Assembly: GCA_031213475.1 (NCBI GenBank)
Contig: JARUPZ010000002.1
Coordinates: 7,514,330-7,578,329 of the forward strand
DNA length: 64,000 nucleotides
Source of the DNA: Nereocystis luetkeana
Lineage: Eukaryota; Sar; Phaeophyceae; Laminariales; Laminariaceae
Reading direction: 5' to 3'
The notes below the pieces were generated by a model that made no database searches, was not told the DNA's origin, and was given only the letters and a program-made list of their open reading frames with translations. Made by a program: the position numbers and the translations under genes. Below are positions 1 to 10,981 of this stretch, piece by piece (position 1 is the first letter of the stretch; each line of letters opens with the position of its first letter).

Positions 1-59
1 ATGCCAGCTGCATTCAAGAATATGGAGTTGTGGTATATCTGGCTGGTGTGCTATCATGT

Positions 60-760
60 TATTTATACTGTAGTAATGTATACACCGTAAAAAGAATTTG
101 GTCGTCGCAAGCCTCACTTCAATTTCACTCGAAAATATAGAGCCATATATATACCGTAAAGAGAGTTTGGTCCTCGCACGCCCCACTTCAATTTCACTTG
201 AAAATATAGACACATGTATACTGTAGCAATATGTATACCGTATACTGGTAACGATTTTGGTCCTTGCACGCGCCACTCCGATGCCTCTTAAAAAATTAGA
301 CACATATCCTTATTATTCAATGCTGCTCGGTAGTAGCTATGATAATGGTGTACAGTTTTTTTTTAACAAAACAGTAAATTACACAGCGAAAAAATCCCCG
401 CTACGTATTGGGTGACACCCACCCCTTCAACTCATGTCATTCACCTATACAGTAGCGATACATATAACGTACAAAGAATTTGGTCCTCGCACGTCCCACT
501 TCAATTTCACTCGAAAATATAGACTGTTATCATATCATTATATATATATACCGTACAAAAAAAATGGCCCTCACGCCCCACCTCAATTTCTTTCCGAAAT
601 ATAGACACATGTATGCTGTACGTAGCAATTTTAATAAAGCAATACTTGTATACATAACGTGGAAATGATTTGGTCCCCACACACCCTACTTCTATTTCAC
701 TAGAAATTATAGACACATGTACGAGTATACTGTAATACTTTTAATAAAACATATAAAACC
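60..760. repeat. Diverged tandem repeat, about six units
   Basis: Units share the core TTTGGTCCTCGCACGC, then CCACTTCAATTTCACT, then GAAAATATAGACACATGTA and a GTATACCGTA-like tail. Copies start near 98, 167, 253, 479, 566 and 672, with spacings of roughly 70-105 bp and one larger gap around 300-470. AT-rich, with no coding signal. Confidence 0.75.
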
Positions 761-2355
761 CGAAGTACGCGCGATCGAAGCATCCACGCACACCTTGCCA
801 AGATGAGTTTCGGCGAAATCCTCGATCTCACAGACAGCAGTTGTTCGTTGATATATCAGTATGTCTATCGGCTGTACGGTACAGCAGGCACGTCAAGGGC
901 GCCCGGAAAAAAAAACGTGAACCGTCACAGAAAATATTTTTCGCTAGACAGGGGGGGGGGGTTACTAGAACCACGTGGAAAAAAACGAAAATCAGAACCA
1001 TGTTGTTTTTTTCCTTTGCTTACTCCATGTGATCACAACGGTTGGAACGTTTTTTTCTTCCATTCCGACCTCTGGGGGTGTGGTGAGTCGTTTTTCTCTT
1101 TTTCACGGACGCCCCTGGGCACATTGATCTGGGCGTTCGATGCCACTGTTTCATGTACCGGTACGCACGCCGAGGCTGGAGTGATTGTTACATAAACAGG
1201 AGCTCGGGGCTTTGCTCGGGAGTTGAGAGCGGTTGTGCGCCCACAGAGACGCAGCGAGGTGTTGTGTTTGTGTTAGTACTTGCCCCACTGCTGTTGTAAT
1301 CCATTTCAGCTTAACGTTACGTCCTCATGAACACCTCGCCAAATATTGTCGGAACAATATTGTAGGTATGATACCCGCATCACGGCCAGAAGAACGAACA
1401 AAGCTGCTGCACGAGTAGTCTGCTGTACCACTTGAGAAAATATAGGCAGTACAATACTGCGGTGGTGATGGTGATGATGATAATGATGATGTTCTCCCAT
1501 TAACTCACTTCCCTCAAATCCTGCCTATGGTCACAAAAACAGGCTGCAGCAAAAGCGCCTCTCGATGGGAGAAAACAAACAAGTACGAAATAGTGCGCAC
1601 GGCAGTACCATACCAGTCCGTAAGGGAAACGGTACTACTATCGAGCTGTGGTATAGCATCCCGTATCACTTGCAACCAAAAAGGACCAGGAACATATCCA
1701 TGGTATGACATTTACACAAAAAAAAATACGACGACAGAACAGAAAGAAGCAAGAAAAGAAAATTAAAGAAGAGGAAAAACAGAAGAAAAAGAACAAAGAA
1801 AAGAAAAACAAAGCAAACATGAGCTCAGAGCGCAGGCCGAGTCCGGAGGACAAGGTTGTTTGCTGGCACGACCAGTCCTATGGTATGTCCAGCTGATGGA
1901 CCAACATAAAGACGCCACGAGAAGACCAGACGGAAGGCAAGACGACAAGAAGAGGGTAGAGACGAAGAGCAACAACAGACAAACAACAACAGACAAAAAC
2001 GAGCAGTCCTATGTCCAGTTGGTGGGTGAAGGACGACAAAACCAACACAATGAGGACAGAGACAGACGGACCAAGGAAAATGTCAACAGAATCGGAAAAA
2101 AAGGAAGAAAGAAAAAATAGCAAAGGGCCGAACAAATACCTGGTATAACAATAAGGTGACGCAGCCGACACAGAATGACAGGGGGATACCATCGGCTTGG
2201 CAGGGAATAGGGCATCACAAACAAAAAAGCAGGGATTGTAATACAGCAATCGACAGTAGTCACTGGGCGTCTCGACTAGAAAGACGGCCAGTGCCAAGTT
2301 TCGGGGGGTGCCTTAACTTTCTTAACCGGCGTAGCTGCTGTTACTACGCCTCCTT
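761..2355. other. Non-coding stretch with a purine-rich tract
   Basis: No gene was recognised. From about 1725 to 2120 the + strand is strongly purine-rich (AAGAAAAGAA-like runs interrupted by short mixed segments). Open frames over it encode only Lys/Glu/Arg-rich or, on the other strand, Phe/Ser-rich low-complexity sequence. Around 1460-1495 there is a short GAT/GGT-rich run. Confidence 0.5.
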
Positions 2356-2369
2356 CAACGTGTCTCCTC

Positions 2370-2758
2370 TTCCTCCCCCCCTGGCCTTGGGCCCAACGGC
2401 GTCTTGATTAATTTGCTGTGCAATTTGTACCTCAAGCGCTCGTCGTTTTGCTACATCCTCCTTCTCCTTAACGAACCAGCGCTTCATGCACTGTTGTACC
2501 GCTTCTTCAACACGTCTGAACCACTTGCCCGATTTCTTCGCTGCCAGCGTCCGTCGTTTCTCTTAGATGGGCAGGTTAAACAACGATAGGTCGCGTTCGA
2601 GACAACCCATTTAGTCCTGCCTACCCCCCTCCAGTTCCCCAAAAACATCACTCGTTTAGGCAGACTCTCGTTACCCGCACGAGCCACGAGCCCCGCGAAA
2701 AGTACCCTCCGCTTTCGCACCGTCGTCTCGACGTTCTCACAGACAGTCTTTGTTTGTA
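2370..2758 (-). mobile_element. LINE (non-LTR retrotransposon) ORF2 C-terminal fragment
   Basis: The minus strand encodes a peptide with ENVETTVRKRRVLFAG, then LVARAG and LPKRVMF. This resembles the segment downstream of the reverse transcriptase in LINE-type elements common in algal and oomycete genomes. A frame change near 2540 leads into a Lys/Glu-rich tail (MKRWFVKEKEDVAKRRALEV), usual for the end of these polyproteins. The fragment is broken and lacks the polymerase core. Its upstream edge meets the dispersed insert at 2756-2977. Confidence 0.6.
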
Positions 2759-2977
2759 GCCCAAGGCAAAGGTAGCCCAGGCTGCATGGCAGTGCATGGA
2801 TGGATGTTTCAGGTAATGTGTTATTGGCCTCGCACATGGTGAGGCAGAAAAGGAGTGAGCCTCGTGCGTCACCACTTACAGCCCCAGAAGTCAAGAGTCA
2901 CATAATCCACAGTCAGTAGGCAATGGTACCAACCGCCAACCGGTACATACCTGTCGTTTAAAGAGACCAAACGAACA
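2756..2977 (-). repeat. Dispersed insert of about 220 bp, copy 1
   Basis: This segment is highly similar to 5470-5682. Shared blocks include GAGCCTCGTGCGTCACC, CATAATCCACAGT, GGATGGATGTTTCAGGT and GGTAGCCCAG. On the minus strand LINE coding sequence follows it directly. It could be an intron-like insert of the LINE family or a separate small element nested in it. Confidence 0.75.
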
Positions 2978-4285
2978 CCCTCCCTGGCTCTTTGCATAGC
3001 AGTGACGGACCAAAATAACCAGAACGTAACTCCTTGGCCTACATCAACCAAAGTAATGGCAAGAGGAAACTCCTCCCGACGACAAGCATAAACCTCTCCC
3101 TCAATCCCACACAACTATTGCAATCACGGAAAAGATTACAGTAGTCGCGCCACAAAAAAAAAAACTAAGCCGAAACATATCATGCCAGAGATCGCGAGGT
3201 TCCCCGGACAAAAACCTTCCTTAGTCCCTCACTACCGCCGCCATGGATACACAGATCGTGACGGTAAACGCGAGATCGCATACACCTTTTTCACATAGAT
3301 TTATCAGGCACTACAATTATCCGAAATAAGCAGTCGCTTGCGATACATAATAAAACCGAAAATACTCCTTTTTTGGCTTTTGTGTACCAGCTCCTAACAA
3401 CCGAATAAAGAAACATTAACATGTTGCAACTTTACACAAACAGCCTAAACCCGCCCAGCTAGTAAAGTTACTAGCCGATCACCCGCAGGACATCAAATAC
3501 TCATTTTTTCTCCTTCGCGAACAAATCCAAGTTCGCATAACAATACTGGCGGTAGAGCAACCAATCATGGATTATTATGCAACCCTCTCTTCTTCTGCAA
3601 CCAGTAAATAGTCACAAAAGGTTCCAGCATGAATCAATAAAATCAGTAGCCACCACCGATACCACTTATTAGCAATACACTTCTCAAGGTGCGCACCCAC
3701 GTACCCTTACTTCGCCAATCCTTTACACATAAATGGGGGTACAGACGAGACGTATCACGCAGCTTGCAAAGCTAGGTATCATTTATTTAATCAGCCGAAC
3801 TCACAGCTGACGTACTTCATACTTGAAAAAAATATCAGTTCCACCAATGAATCAATCAATCCCCTTCTGGTCCTGTCTATACCAGAAAAACACTCCCAGG
3901 TACCTGGTATACGTTTTCCGGATGTACGTACAAAGACTGTTTGATTTGCGCATGAACATACCTTTCAAAACTACGAGTACCAGGGGGAAAACAAAGGCTA
4001 CGTGTACCATCCAAGATGCACCTATAGACGATATTCGACCTTCGTACCATTCGCGACTTTCCCGGGATGAGCAGTACATTCCATACCATTCAGAGATCCA
4101 AAACCAGTGATGAACGACACATATCCTATGTATCATCCACCACTCACGCGGGGAGCAGGATACCTACCATATAATTAAGTAACCCTCAACACGTCGCAAA
4201 CTGGATCTATCATACACGACTTACCCAGAACGAATCCAAACCGGGTCGAAAAATGACATCTCCATTTGGGAGACACACCTAAAGA
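2978..4285. other. No gene recognised
   Basis: AT-leaning sequence without a convincing exon on either strand. The only notable items are a TACCTGGTA motif near 3903 and scattered GTACGTAC-like words. Open frames are short and lack recognisable motifs. Confidence 0.4.
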
Positions 4286-4289
4286 TCCC

Positions 4290-4590
4290 TTCTCTCAGAT
4301 TGCTAAAGAATAGGTTTAGCAATCTGGGATGCAAACGCGGCGCAGCCGCGTCTATGGGTAGTTTTGGCCCGTTTTGGTTGCGGTTTGGGGTCAGGGTTAG
4401 GGTCAGAGTCGGGGATTGGGTTGGGTCTTCGCCCGTACCTTGATCCCAACAGAAACCAAAATACCTGAACAGCCTACCAACCTAAGTATCCTTTCTCCCA
4501 GACTGTAATGGGACCTCTTGCTAAACCTACTCTTTAGCAATCTGATCCTTTCTCCCAGATTGTAATGGGACCTCTTGCTAAACCTACTCG
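4290..4590. repeat. Hairpins and a 45-bp direct repeat
   Basis: AGATTGCTAAA (4297) pairs with TTTAGCAATCT (4315), an 11-bp stem. ACGCGGC-GCA-GCCGCGT (4335-4351) forms a second GC-rich hairpin. A unit containing CTTTCTCCCAGA and TGTAATGGGACCTCTTGC occurs at about 4488 and again at 4545, separated by another TTTAGCAATCT. Between them is a G-rich stretch with GGGTCAGGGTTAGGGTCAG. Probably the remains of a small structured element. Confidence 0.6.
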
Positions 4591-4885
4591 ATATTTGGCT
4601 GTCCACTTCACGACCTTCCCGCTGCTGCTGCTGCTGTCATGAGGTATTTGTTGCCGTGCAGACGCTATTCTCTTCGTTTGTAGCACTGTTGCAGACAACA
4701 CCCGATTCCCATGCGCCCGCCTCCGCCACCAGACGTCTCGCAGCAGAGGGCACGCGACTAGTACGTCACGCGGCTTCCCCCTCCCCTCATGGTGGGGTGT
4801 GCACAGCATGGCAACTGTGCGGCTTCTCGCGAATTGAGCAGGATATTCCTCGCGTTGCGATACCCACATCTGCTACCTCCTGAAC

Positions 4886-5088
4886 ACGGAAAATAAATAT
4901 CGCACGACTTAAACTCCTGCATACGGGAAACAAATCCCGCACGACTTCACCTCCTGCATACATAAATCCCGCACGAATTCACCTCCTGCATACGGGAAAT
5001 AGATCCCGCACGACTTAACCTCCCGCATACGGGAAATAAGTTCCGCACAAGATGACCTCCTGCATACGCTGAAACTCCCGCAAGACGC
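4886..5088. repeat. Tandem minisatellite, about 40-45 bp unit
   Basis: Five to six imperfect copies of a unit containing CTCCTGCATACGGGAAA, then ATCCCGCACGACTT and a variable AACCT/CACCT. The last copies degrade into CTGCATACGCTGAAACTCCCGC. No coding potential. Confidence 0.8.
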
Positions 5089-5469
5089 AGGACATAAGCT
5101 GCTGCCGCTCCCTGCCTACGGTTCTGCTTCCGCCATAGGGCTTCGTTGCTACTGCAACTTTACAGCAGTAGCTGCGGCGTCGTCTCCACGGCACCGTCTT
5201 CGGGATCCTCTACCCGGCTCCCGCATCCACCATCCGAGAGTTCCGACGTTGGTGGTGGTATAGCATCCTTTCCTGCTGTACCAGCGATGATAAGCTGTTG
5301 CTTCCCATCGGACTCCTCTCGCCCTCTGTATTCGAGGCAGCTTCTCCAAAAGCGGCGCAATTGAAGCAGCTGCTCTGAAACACAAACATGTTCCAATACT
5401 TGATGACCCCGAAGGTCTCCAATGCCATCCCCCATAGGGCTGTGGACCAGCACCTATTCTAGAATATTC

Positions 5470-5682
5470 GTAGCCCTAGGCAACGGTAGCCCAGACTGCA
5501 TGGCAGTCTGTGGATGGATGTTTCAGGTCATGTATTATTGGCCTCCCAAATGGTAGGGGCAGAAAAGAAGTGAGCCTCGTGCGTCACCGCTTACAACCTC
5601 AGAAGTTACGAGTAACATAATCCACAGTAGGAAATGGTACCAAACGGTACGTAACTGTCATGTAAAGAGACCATACGAACAG
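5470..5682 (-). repeat. Dispersed insert of about 215 bp, copy 2
   Basis: Second copy of the segment at 2756-2977. On the minus strand it directly follows LINE sequence encoding LSYANALAKT. AAGACTGT occurs at the upstream edge here and at the downstream edge in copy 1, as expected either for a target duplication or for an intron-like boundary. Confidence 0.75.
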
Positions 5683-5935
5683 TCTTGGCCAGTGCGTTTG
5701 CGTATGAAAGCATATGGTAGCCGTCGCGAGGTTTTCTCTTCCATCCGATGCAGCGGAGGAGCAATCGGTGGTGAGCTGTCCGCGGTATGGCAAGATGGGC
5801 CACGGTGGGGCTCCGCGTGACGCACCGTATAGTATGGACTCCATCACCTCGGCTTTGAGCATCCGTACTTTGGGCCGGAGCGGTGCGGTGGGTTGGTCGT
5901 ACGTACAGTGGCAAACTATACCGTCTGAAACGTAG
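5683..5935 (-). mobile_element. LINE fragment, region just upstream of copy-1 fragment
   Basis: The minus strand encodes KVRMLKAEVMESILYG and, after a frame change, LLRCIGWKRK followed by LSYANALAKT. This order is usual for the post-polymerase region of non-LTR elements. It would sit immediately N-terminal to the ENVETTVRKRR segment at 2758, so the two fragments are neighbouring parts of the same element family. Broken and truncated at both ends. Confidence 0.6.
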
Positions 5936-6485
5936 GTTGGCAAGCAGCACGCGCCGGATGATTTCAGCAGTAAACTACGCTTTCTCGCACACAGTTGACC
6001 CAAGGTCCACGAGTACTCGCAAGGAGCAGCAGCAAACGCAAACGCAAGGGCCGACTATTAATAGTATGAGTAGACGTGCAAGGGTATACCAGTACGTAGG
6101 ACTACCTAGAAAATGGCGTGGTGTTCTTGGCCGCAAGCGCGCTTTATATTTACGTAGTGTAGAGCTGAGCGGTATACGAGGCACGAGATAGCAAAATCAG
6201 GGGCATCAGTTGCCGCTCTGCCGTGACCGTCGCATGGGACGCGATCGACTTGGCCAGCCAGCATTTATGTACAGAGTACGTCCAAAAGCAGAACAGAACT
6301 CTGCTCGTGTCAAAATTGGTGTCTGCTCTACTGCTTGCTGTGCCGCTAACATGATCTATGACGCCTGGAATGCAACGAGTAGTCAAGCGAAGACGAGGGC
6401 ATCTTCTGCGAAAGCTTGTGACGCAACACCTCGGGGGGGAGGATACGGACAACAGCGTGACAGCTTTTCCGCGGTCGACGTTCCA

Positions 6486-6997
6486 TCAACACACCAGCCA
6501 CAACATTGCGGAACTCAGCCTCGCGCAACACATCCATCTACCCGCAAAAGGCGAACGTGCTGAACGGTACCCCTGGTGTTCGTCAAGCAGCGTACGTACA
6601 AAATAGAGCCTGAAATTACATGACATACGGCTATTAATATTGATTTTGTACATGTGTGTACTCCAGTACTGAATGCCACCGCAAGTGCTGACATGTGCGA
6701 TTCAGTCCGCCTCGTGCAGCAGCAAGGTTCCACGCAAAACCCAACGCACCTCCGTTCAGCGGCCCCGCTCTTCCACATCGTGGCGCGAGAGTTGACCGTC
6801 GGCGTGAAAGCTCCCGACAACGAGTCCGCCGGCGAGCGAGCGAGCGCGGCCCTCGACGGGAATGATGCGCTGGGAACCACGAACGCCGATGCCTGGCGCG
6901 AGCCCATGCAGCCGATCGCCATCACGGCTGCCGAGGCAACCGATGGACGTTGCCGCCTGTCCCCCGACCTCGATTTCTGTGCGCGCGTGGGAATCAT
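6486..6997 (-). CDS. Plastid-targeted small protein, two exons
   Basis: Proposed exons are 6997-6750 and 6609-6486 (GT-AG, phase 2), giving 123 residues. The N-terminus has a basic start, a hydrophobic segment (ASAAVMAIGCMG) and the motif ASAFVVPSASF followed by a Ser/Arg/Ala-rich stretch. This is the bipartite signal plus transit peptide of secondary plastids, with the conserved Phe of ASAF present. The short mature part (about MWKSGAAERRLYFVRTLL onward) matches no family I recognise. The donor is AG|GTGCGT and the acceptor GTAATTTCAG|G. The stop could be bypassed by a further intron at CTG|GTGTGT, so the 3' end is uncertain. The gene is head to head with the lumen-protein gene starting at 7202, 204 bp away. 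Confidence 0.5.
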
Positions 6998-7201
6998 GGT
7001 TTGATTGTGTGCGCGACTTTGGTTGCTTGTCGTATAATATCATGATCTACCCCGGGTGGTTGGGACAAAGGTTCCCTGTGTACACATTATAGTATTTCGG
7101 GTGGAAACCCCTCCGTGTTCATGTTCACCTGTCAGGAGAGCCATCGGTGTGCAGTTGCTCAGTTCGTGATCTGAACCTCCTACCAGCACGTTGCAGTCGT
7201 C
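6998..7201. promoter_or_regulatory. Shared upstream region of two divergent plastid-protein genes
   Basis: Only 204 bp separate the two start codons, so the promoters must overlap or lie in 5' UTR sequence. No TATA box or initiator can be assigned with confidence. Inferred from position only. Confidence 0.35.
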
Positions 7202-10200
7202 ATGATGAATAGGCGACGTTCACGGTGTCAAGCTTGTGCGTTTTTGGTTGCATCGAACTCAATACGATCGTGTCTAGCCTTTGCGCCGTCTCTCGTCGCT
7301 CGATCTGCTGCTACACTTACGAGTACAATAGCAGCAGGGGCTTCACCAGCAACAACGTCCGACCACAGGGAGGGAATTCCATGGAGACGAGCCGCGGCGA
7401 CCGCAGCAGTAGCAGCAGTAGTAGACCCTCTGCGAGCAGTAGCCGACGAGGACGAGGACGACGACGGAGAGGAGCTTGTCGGCATGGCGGAGTTTTTGGC
7501 TCAAAAGGCGGTGAGGGATCGGGATCGGCTACTTGGAGGGCGGTCACCGCCATCACCGATGGATTTTGTGGCCGAGCAGGACGACGACGACGAGGGCGAC
7601 GAAGGAGAGGAGCTTGTCGACATGGCGGAGTTTTTGGCTCAAAAGGCGGTGAGGGATCGGGATCAGTGGATGGAAGAGCGGCCACCGCCCTTACCATCAT
7701 CGCCACCGACGAAACTGGTAGCTGACGAGGGCGAGGACGACAGAGACGAGGAGGAGCTTGTCGGCAGGGCGGGGTTTATGGCTCGAAAGGGCCAGAGGGA
7801 GCGGCGAATGGAAGAGCGGCAATCGCCCTCCCGATCATCGACACAGCCAGGAGCGGCGCCGGCGGTGGATTTGGGCATGGACGGAGGCATCTTTCCCAGC
7901 GATGTTTTCCCGGGTTCCGCCAGTGATGAGATCACCCTGCAGGGGGCGAAGCTCGAGCCCGGACAACCGGAAGCTTTGGTGGGGTTTTGGAAGGTATGTT
8001 GGGCGGCTTGCTCATCGAAAGTCTGCTCCGCACGGACGAGTTAATTTACATGTTGGTTTGAGCCCCAGGGTTCTATGCCTGCGGGCGTGTTTAATGGCAT
8101 CGGCTCAAACTCTTCAGATGAGAGCTCAGCCGCAATATACTCGTACTTTTACAGCAAAATGAAAGCGGTTTGTCAGCATGTCGGCGAGGCTGCGTGGTCG
8201 TTATGTATTACCATCCATCACAGGGTTGTCATACTCGTACATATCACAATCGGCTCCAGTCTCCTGCGCAAACGTACCCGTAGAGCAGCTGTAGGAATGT
8301 ACGACCAGGTACGAGAGCTACGCACCAGCATGATTCGATATGATGTGAGAGCAGCACACAGCAGCACGTACGTAAGTCAAAATGAGTACCGTAGGCATCC
8401 ACGAGTACGTACGAAGTACGTGAACCTCTAATCGAATGACTGACTCAAGCAGAGACTCAGCGCGTACCGAGTGGTTGTGCCCACAGGTAGGCTTTGGGCG
8501 GTTGCCCTTCGGATGTTGAGTTTTCGTGTTTTGAATGTTTGGCTCCAATGGAAAGGTACTACAGCAGTATGATGGGCACACGTATCCAAGTATGCGCGTA
8601 TGTCGGCGGTGCGTGTTCGGCTATTAAGGGTCATTCTTATCGGAGAGCTTTTTTCCCATTTTTTCGAGATTTTTTTCGCGCAATTTTTCAATCTTCCATA
8701 TTTTCCTGTTTTTTTTCCAAATATTGGAATGTTAATGAACTTGATATTTTTGATTCTGGAGAATTTCACGAATAGTGACAGAACGCCTCCGTATATCGAT
8801 ACACATCTCCAATTATTTCCAAACTTTCGAAATTTTGGAAAAAAAGCTCTCCGATAAGAATGAGCCTAAGGCCGGATCTTATGCATTTTTTTTTTAGGTG
8901 ATTATATGACTGTTTACGGAGGCTTCGGGGTATCTGGTCCCATATCTGATCAAATTTTATCAAAATCACGTCTTATGGGGCCTGTTTGGTGGAAAAAATG
9001 TTCCTCCGAGATTTTATCACTCCTGAAATTCCATGAAATGATTTTTTTTGGCAGCCTTTTCTGATCAACTCTGAAAGTGATAAAATTTGGCTTTGCACTA
9101 GACCTCGGTGGCATTATACAATTTTGTCTAGGTTATAGACTGGGTTCATGACGGGTCACGACGCTACATGCTTGGTTACGCTTGTACACAGCTGGGCTCC
9201 AACACTTGTGCGTCGGCCACCACGGAGAGGGAGGGCATCAGTACCTTGGCCACCATCGTGTCCCTTGCGGCTGCCCAACTGCAGCTGCTCTAGGCAAAAC
9301 AACTTTGGAAACGAATAGGACGAGACTACAGCAGCAGTATCAAAACAATCAAACGGTATTTTTCTGACTACGACCGCCGCAAGCAGCCCATGCTCCGCGA
9401 AGGCGAGAGCTCCTTGCTGGTCCAGCGACTAGCAAACCCCTTACGCAGCTCCCCAGGGGGTTCCACATTCCGCTGCTTCCTTCGAGGAGCTGGTGGTGAA
9501 GGTTGATCGCCCAACCCGGCGTGAGCGACTCTCGTTCGTGTCGTGGTCCACGTGGAGTTCAAAATGTCGGTTGTGTTCTGTTTTTTTAGTTCTCCCATGA
9601 AATAAAACCAAAATCACGATAAGACGGCACATGGCGCACCGATCTGGTGTGGCTTTTTGCCGGTGGAAAATCCGACTTCCTGCCTTTTTCAATAACTCAA
9701 AAAAAAATGCATAAGACCCAGCCTAAGACGGCCAAGGATTTGAGTAAACACACAAGACCACCAATTATTCAACAGCTGCATTGACTGCCGTTTCCACCTC
9801 CTCTGTGGGTGAACCGCAAATCGAAGCCTTGCTTTCTATGGATACAAGCCACCAGTATACCAAGTATTAGACGTTCTACACCACAATAGCCCAACGCAAG
9901 TTTCCGATGACATCACACACCTCCTGGGAGCACGTACGGAAACTGCTGCCTGTATGGGAATCATAATTGTGTTAGTGGTTGCCCCCAGGGCCCGTGAGTT
10001 CACTCCTACGTACGAAACGAAAGCCTGTTGACAGCTGTAGTGCAATCCGTGTTGTCGTTGAGGTTCCCACTCAGCCTTTTTCAGGTACCTGGTACTGATA
10101 GCAATTTAGGGCAGCATCCCGATGAACCTCGTGCGCGATCGACACTGATTCATCATCCTAACATCTAACGCTGCGCTCTACGAGTACTCGCACGAATAGA

Positions 10201-10981
10201 CACCGTCTGGTTTCGAAAGCACGACACATCTTCCTTGCGGCAGTAAGAGTTGTGCGTGAGAGAGGGGGGGCATATTTTTCTCGTCTCCCAAAAACCACGA
10301 GGGCCCATACCCTCGTCCACGGCAAAAAAACAGTAACAAGGAGCGCGACACATCAGACAGACAGCATGCTTACCCTCCGAACAGCAATCAACACACCAAA
10401 GCGCCAGTCCCCAATACAGTAACTCTTTCATACTGTCAACAACGCAGTCAGCACCTGTCAGCACTACTGTAATTCCTCCTTCGTCCCGCCCACGCTGTCT
10501 CCCACCCTGTCCGGACATCCCGCGACCTTGCACCCAGCTCTACGGAGCCACCGGTGACCGCGAAGACGTCAGCGGCCGTGTCATTCTTCGCGCCGACGGC
10601 CAGGTCGTCGGCGGCCCCACTGTGAGGAAAACCCCGGGCGTGGCGTGGAGCGACCCGGAAGGGCTCCGGCCCGTGGGTGGGGAGTGGCAGGTCTACTCCG
10701 ACACGAAAACTGGCCGGGCTCGGCTCAAGTTCACGATCGTCCTCTCCTTCCAGAAGAAGCAGCAGCTGGAGATGGACGGGGTGGTGATGTCGGTGGACGG
10801 TGGGAGCGAGGGGGGGGCGGCTCTGGAACCCCAGCTGCAGATCTTCGGTGGCGTGTTCAAACGCAGCGGCGTGGCTGCGGAGCCGGAGATGGGGGGGGGG
10901 GACTTCAGCATGACCAAGATTCCTGCGGGCGAGGGCGAACTCATCGCCACCGTAGGGTCGCAGGGGAAGCGATTGTGGTAG
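7202..10981 (+). CDS. Predicted thylakoid-lumen protein with three acidic repeats
   Basis: Exons are 7202-7993 and 10538-10981, both phase 0 (AAG|GTATGT and GCACCCAG|CTC), giving 411 residues. Residues 1-24 form a signal peptide. CLAFAP (24-29) is an ASAFAP-type plastid motif. WRRAAATAAVAAVV and RAVA (61-81) look like a twin-arginine thylakoid transfer domain with its cleavage site. Three repeats follow (cores near residues 91, 137 and 185), each an Asp/Glu run plus EELVGMAEFLAQKAVRDRD and a Pro/Arg-rich linker; the third is the most diverged. A C-terminal domain of about 160 residues begins with LVGFWKLYG, then RVILRADGQVVGG, GEWQVYSD, LKFTIVLSF and LQIFGGVFKR. It looks beta-rich and single-domain, but I do not recognise it. 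The 2.5 kb intron carries inverted-repeat elements. Function unknown; targeting is inferred from sequence. Confidence 0.72.
8620..8870. mobile_element. MITE-like inverted-repeat element in intron
   Basis: GGTCATTCTTATCGGAGAGC followed by a T-run at about 8630 is matched in inverted orientation at about 8838-8865, with one extra A in the run. The interior is AT-rich (about 190 bp) and non-coding. Size and structure suit a MITE or a hairpin-forming remnant inside the intron of the lumen-protein gene. Confidence 0.6.
8865..9733. mobile_element. Second terminal-inverted-repeat element in the same intron
   Basis: CCTAAGGCCGGATCTTATG followed by CATTTTTTTT at 8865 is mirrored by AAAAATGCATAAGACCCAG and CCTAAG at 9699-9733, about 850 bp apart. 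The termini resemble those of the adjacent MITE-like element (both have AAGG, TCTTAT, then a T-run), so the two may be one family or nested. The interior has short open stretches, for example a peptide DYDRRKQPMLREGESSLLVQ near 9370-9440. No transposase motif was seen. Confidence 0.5.

Noticed and set aside
4380-4430. GGGTCAGGGTTAGGGTCAG as an interstitial telomere
   Set aside because: Too short and irregular; only one exact TTAGGG-type unit.
5160-5453. 97-codon minus frame preceded by a good acceptor (GTGTTTCAG near 5376)
   Set aside because: Protein-like in part, but no partner exon or recognisable family; kept out of the gene list.
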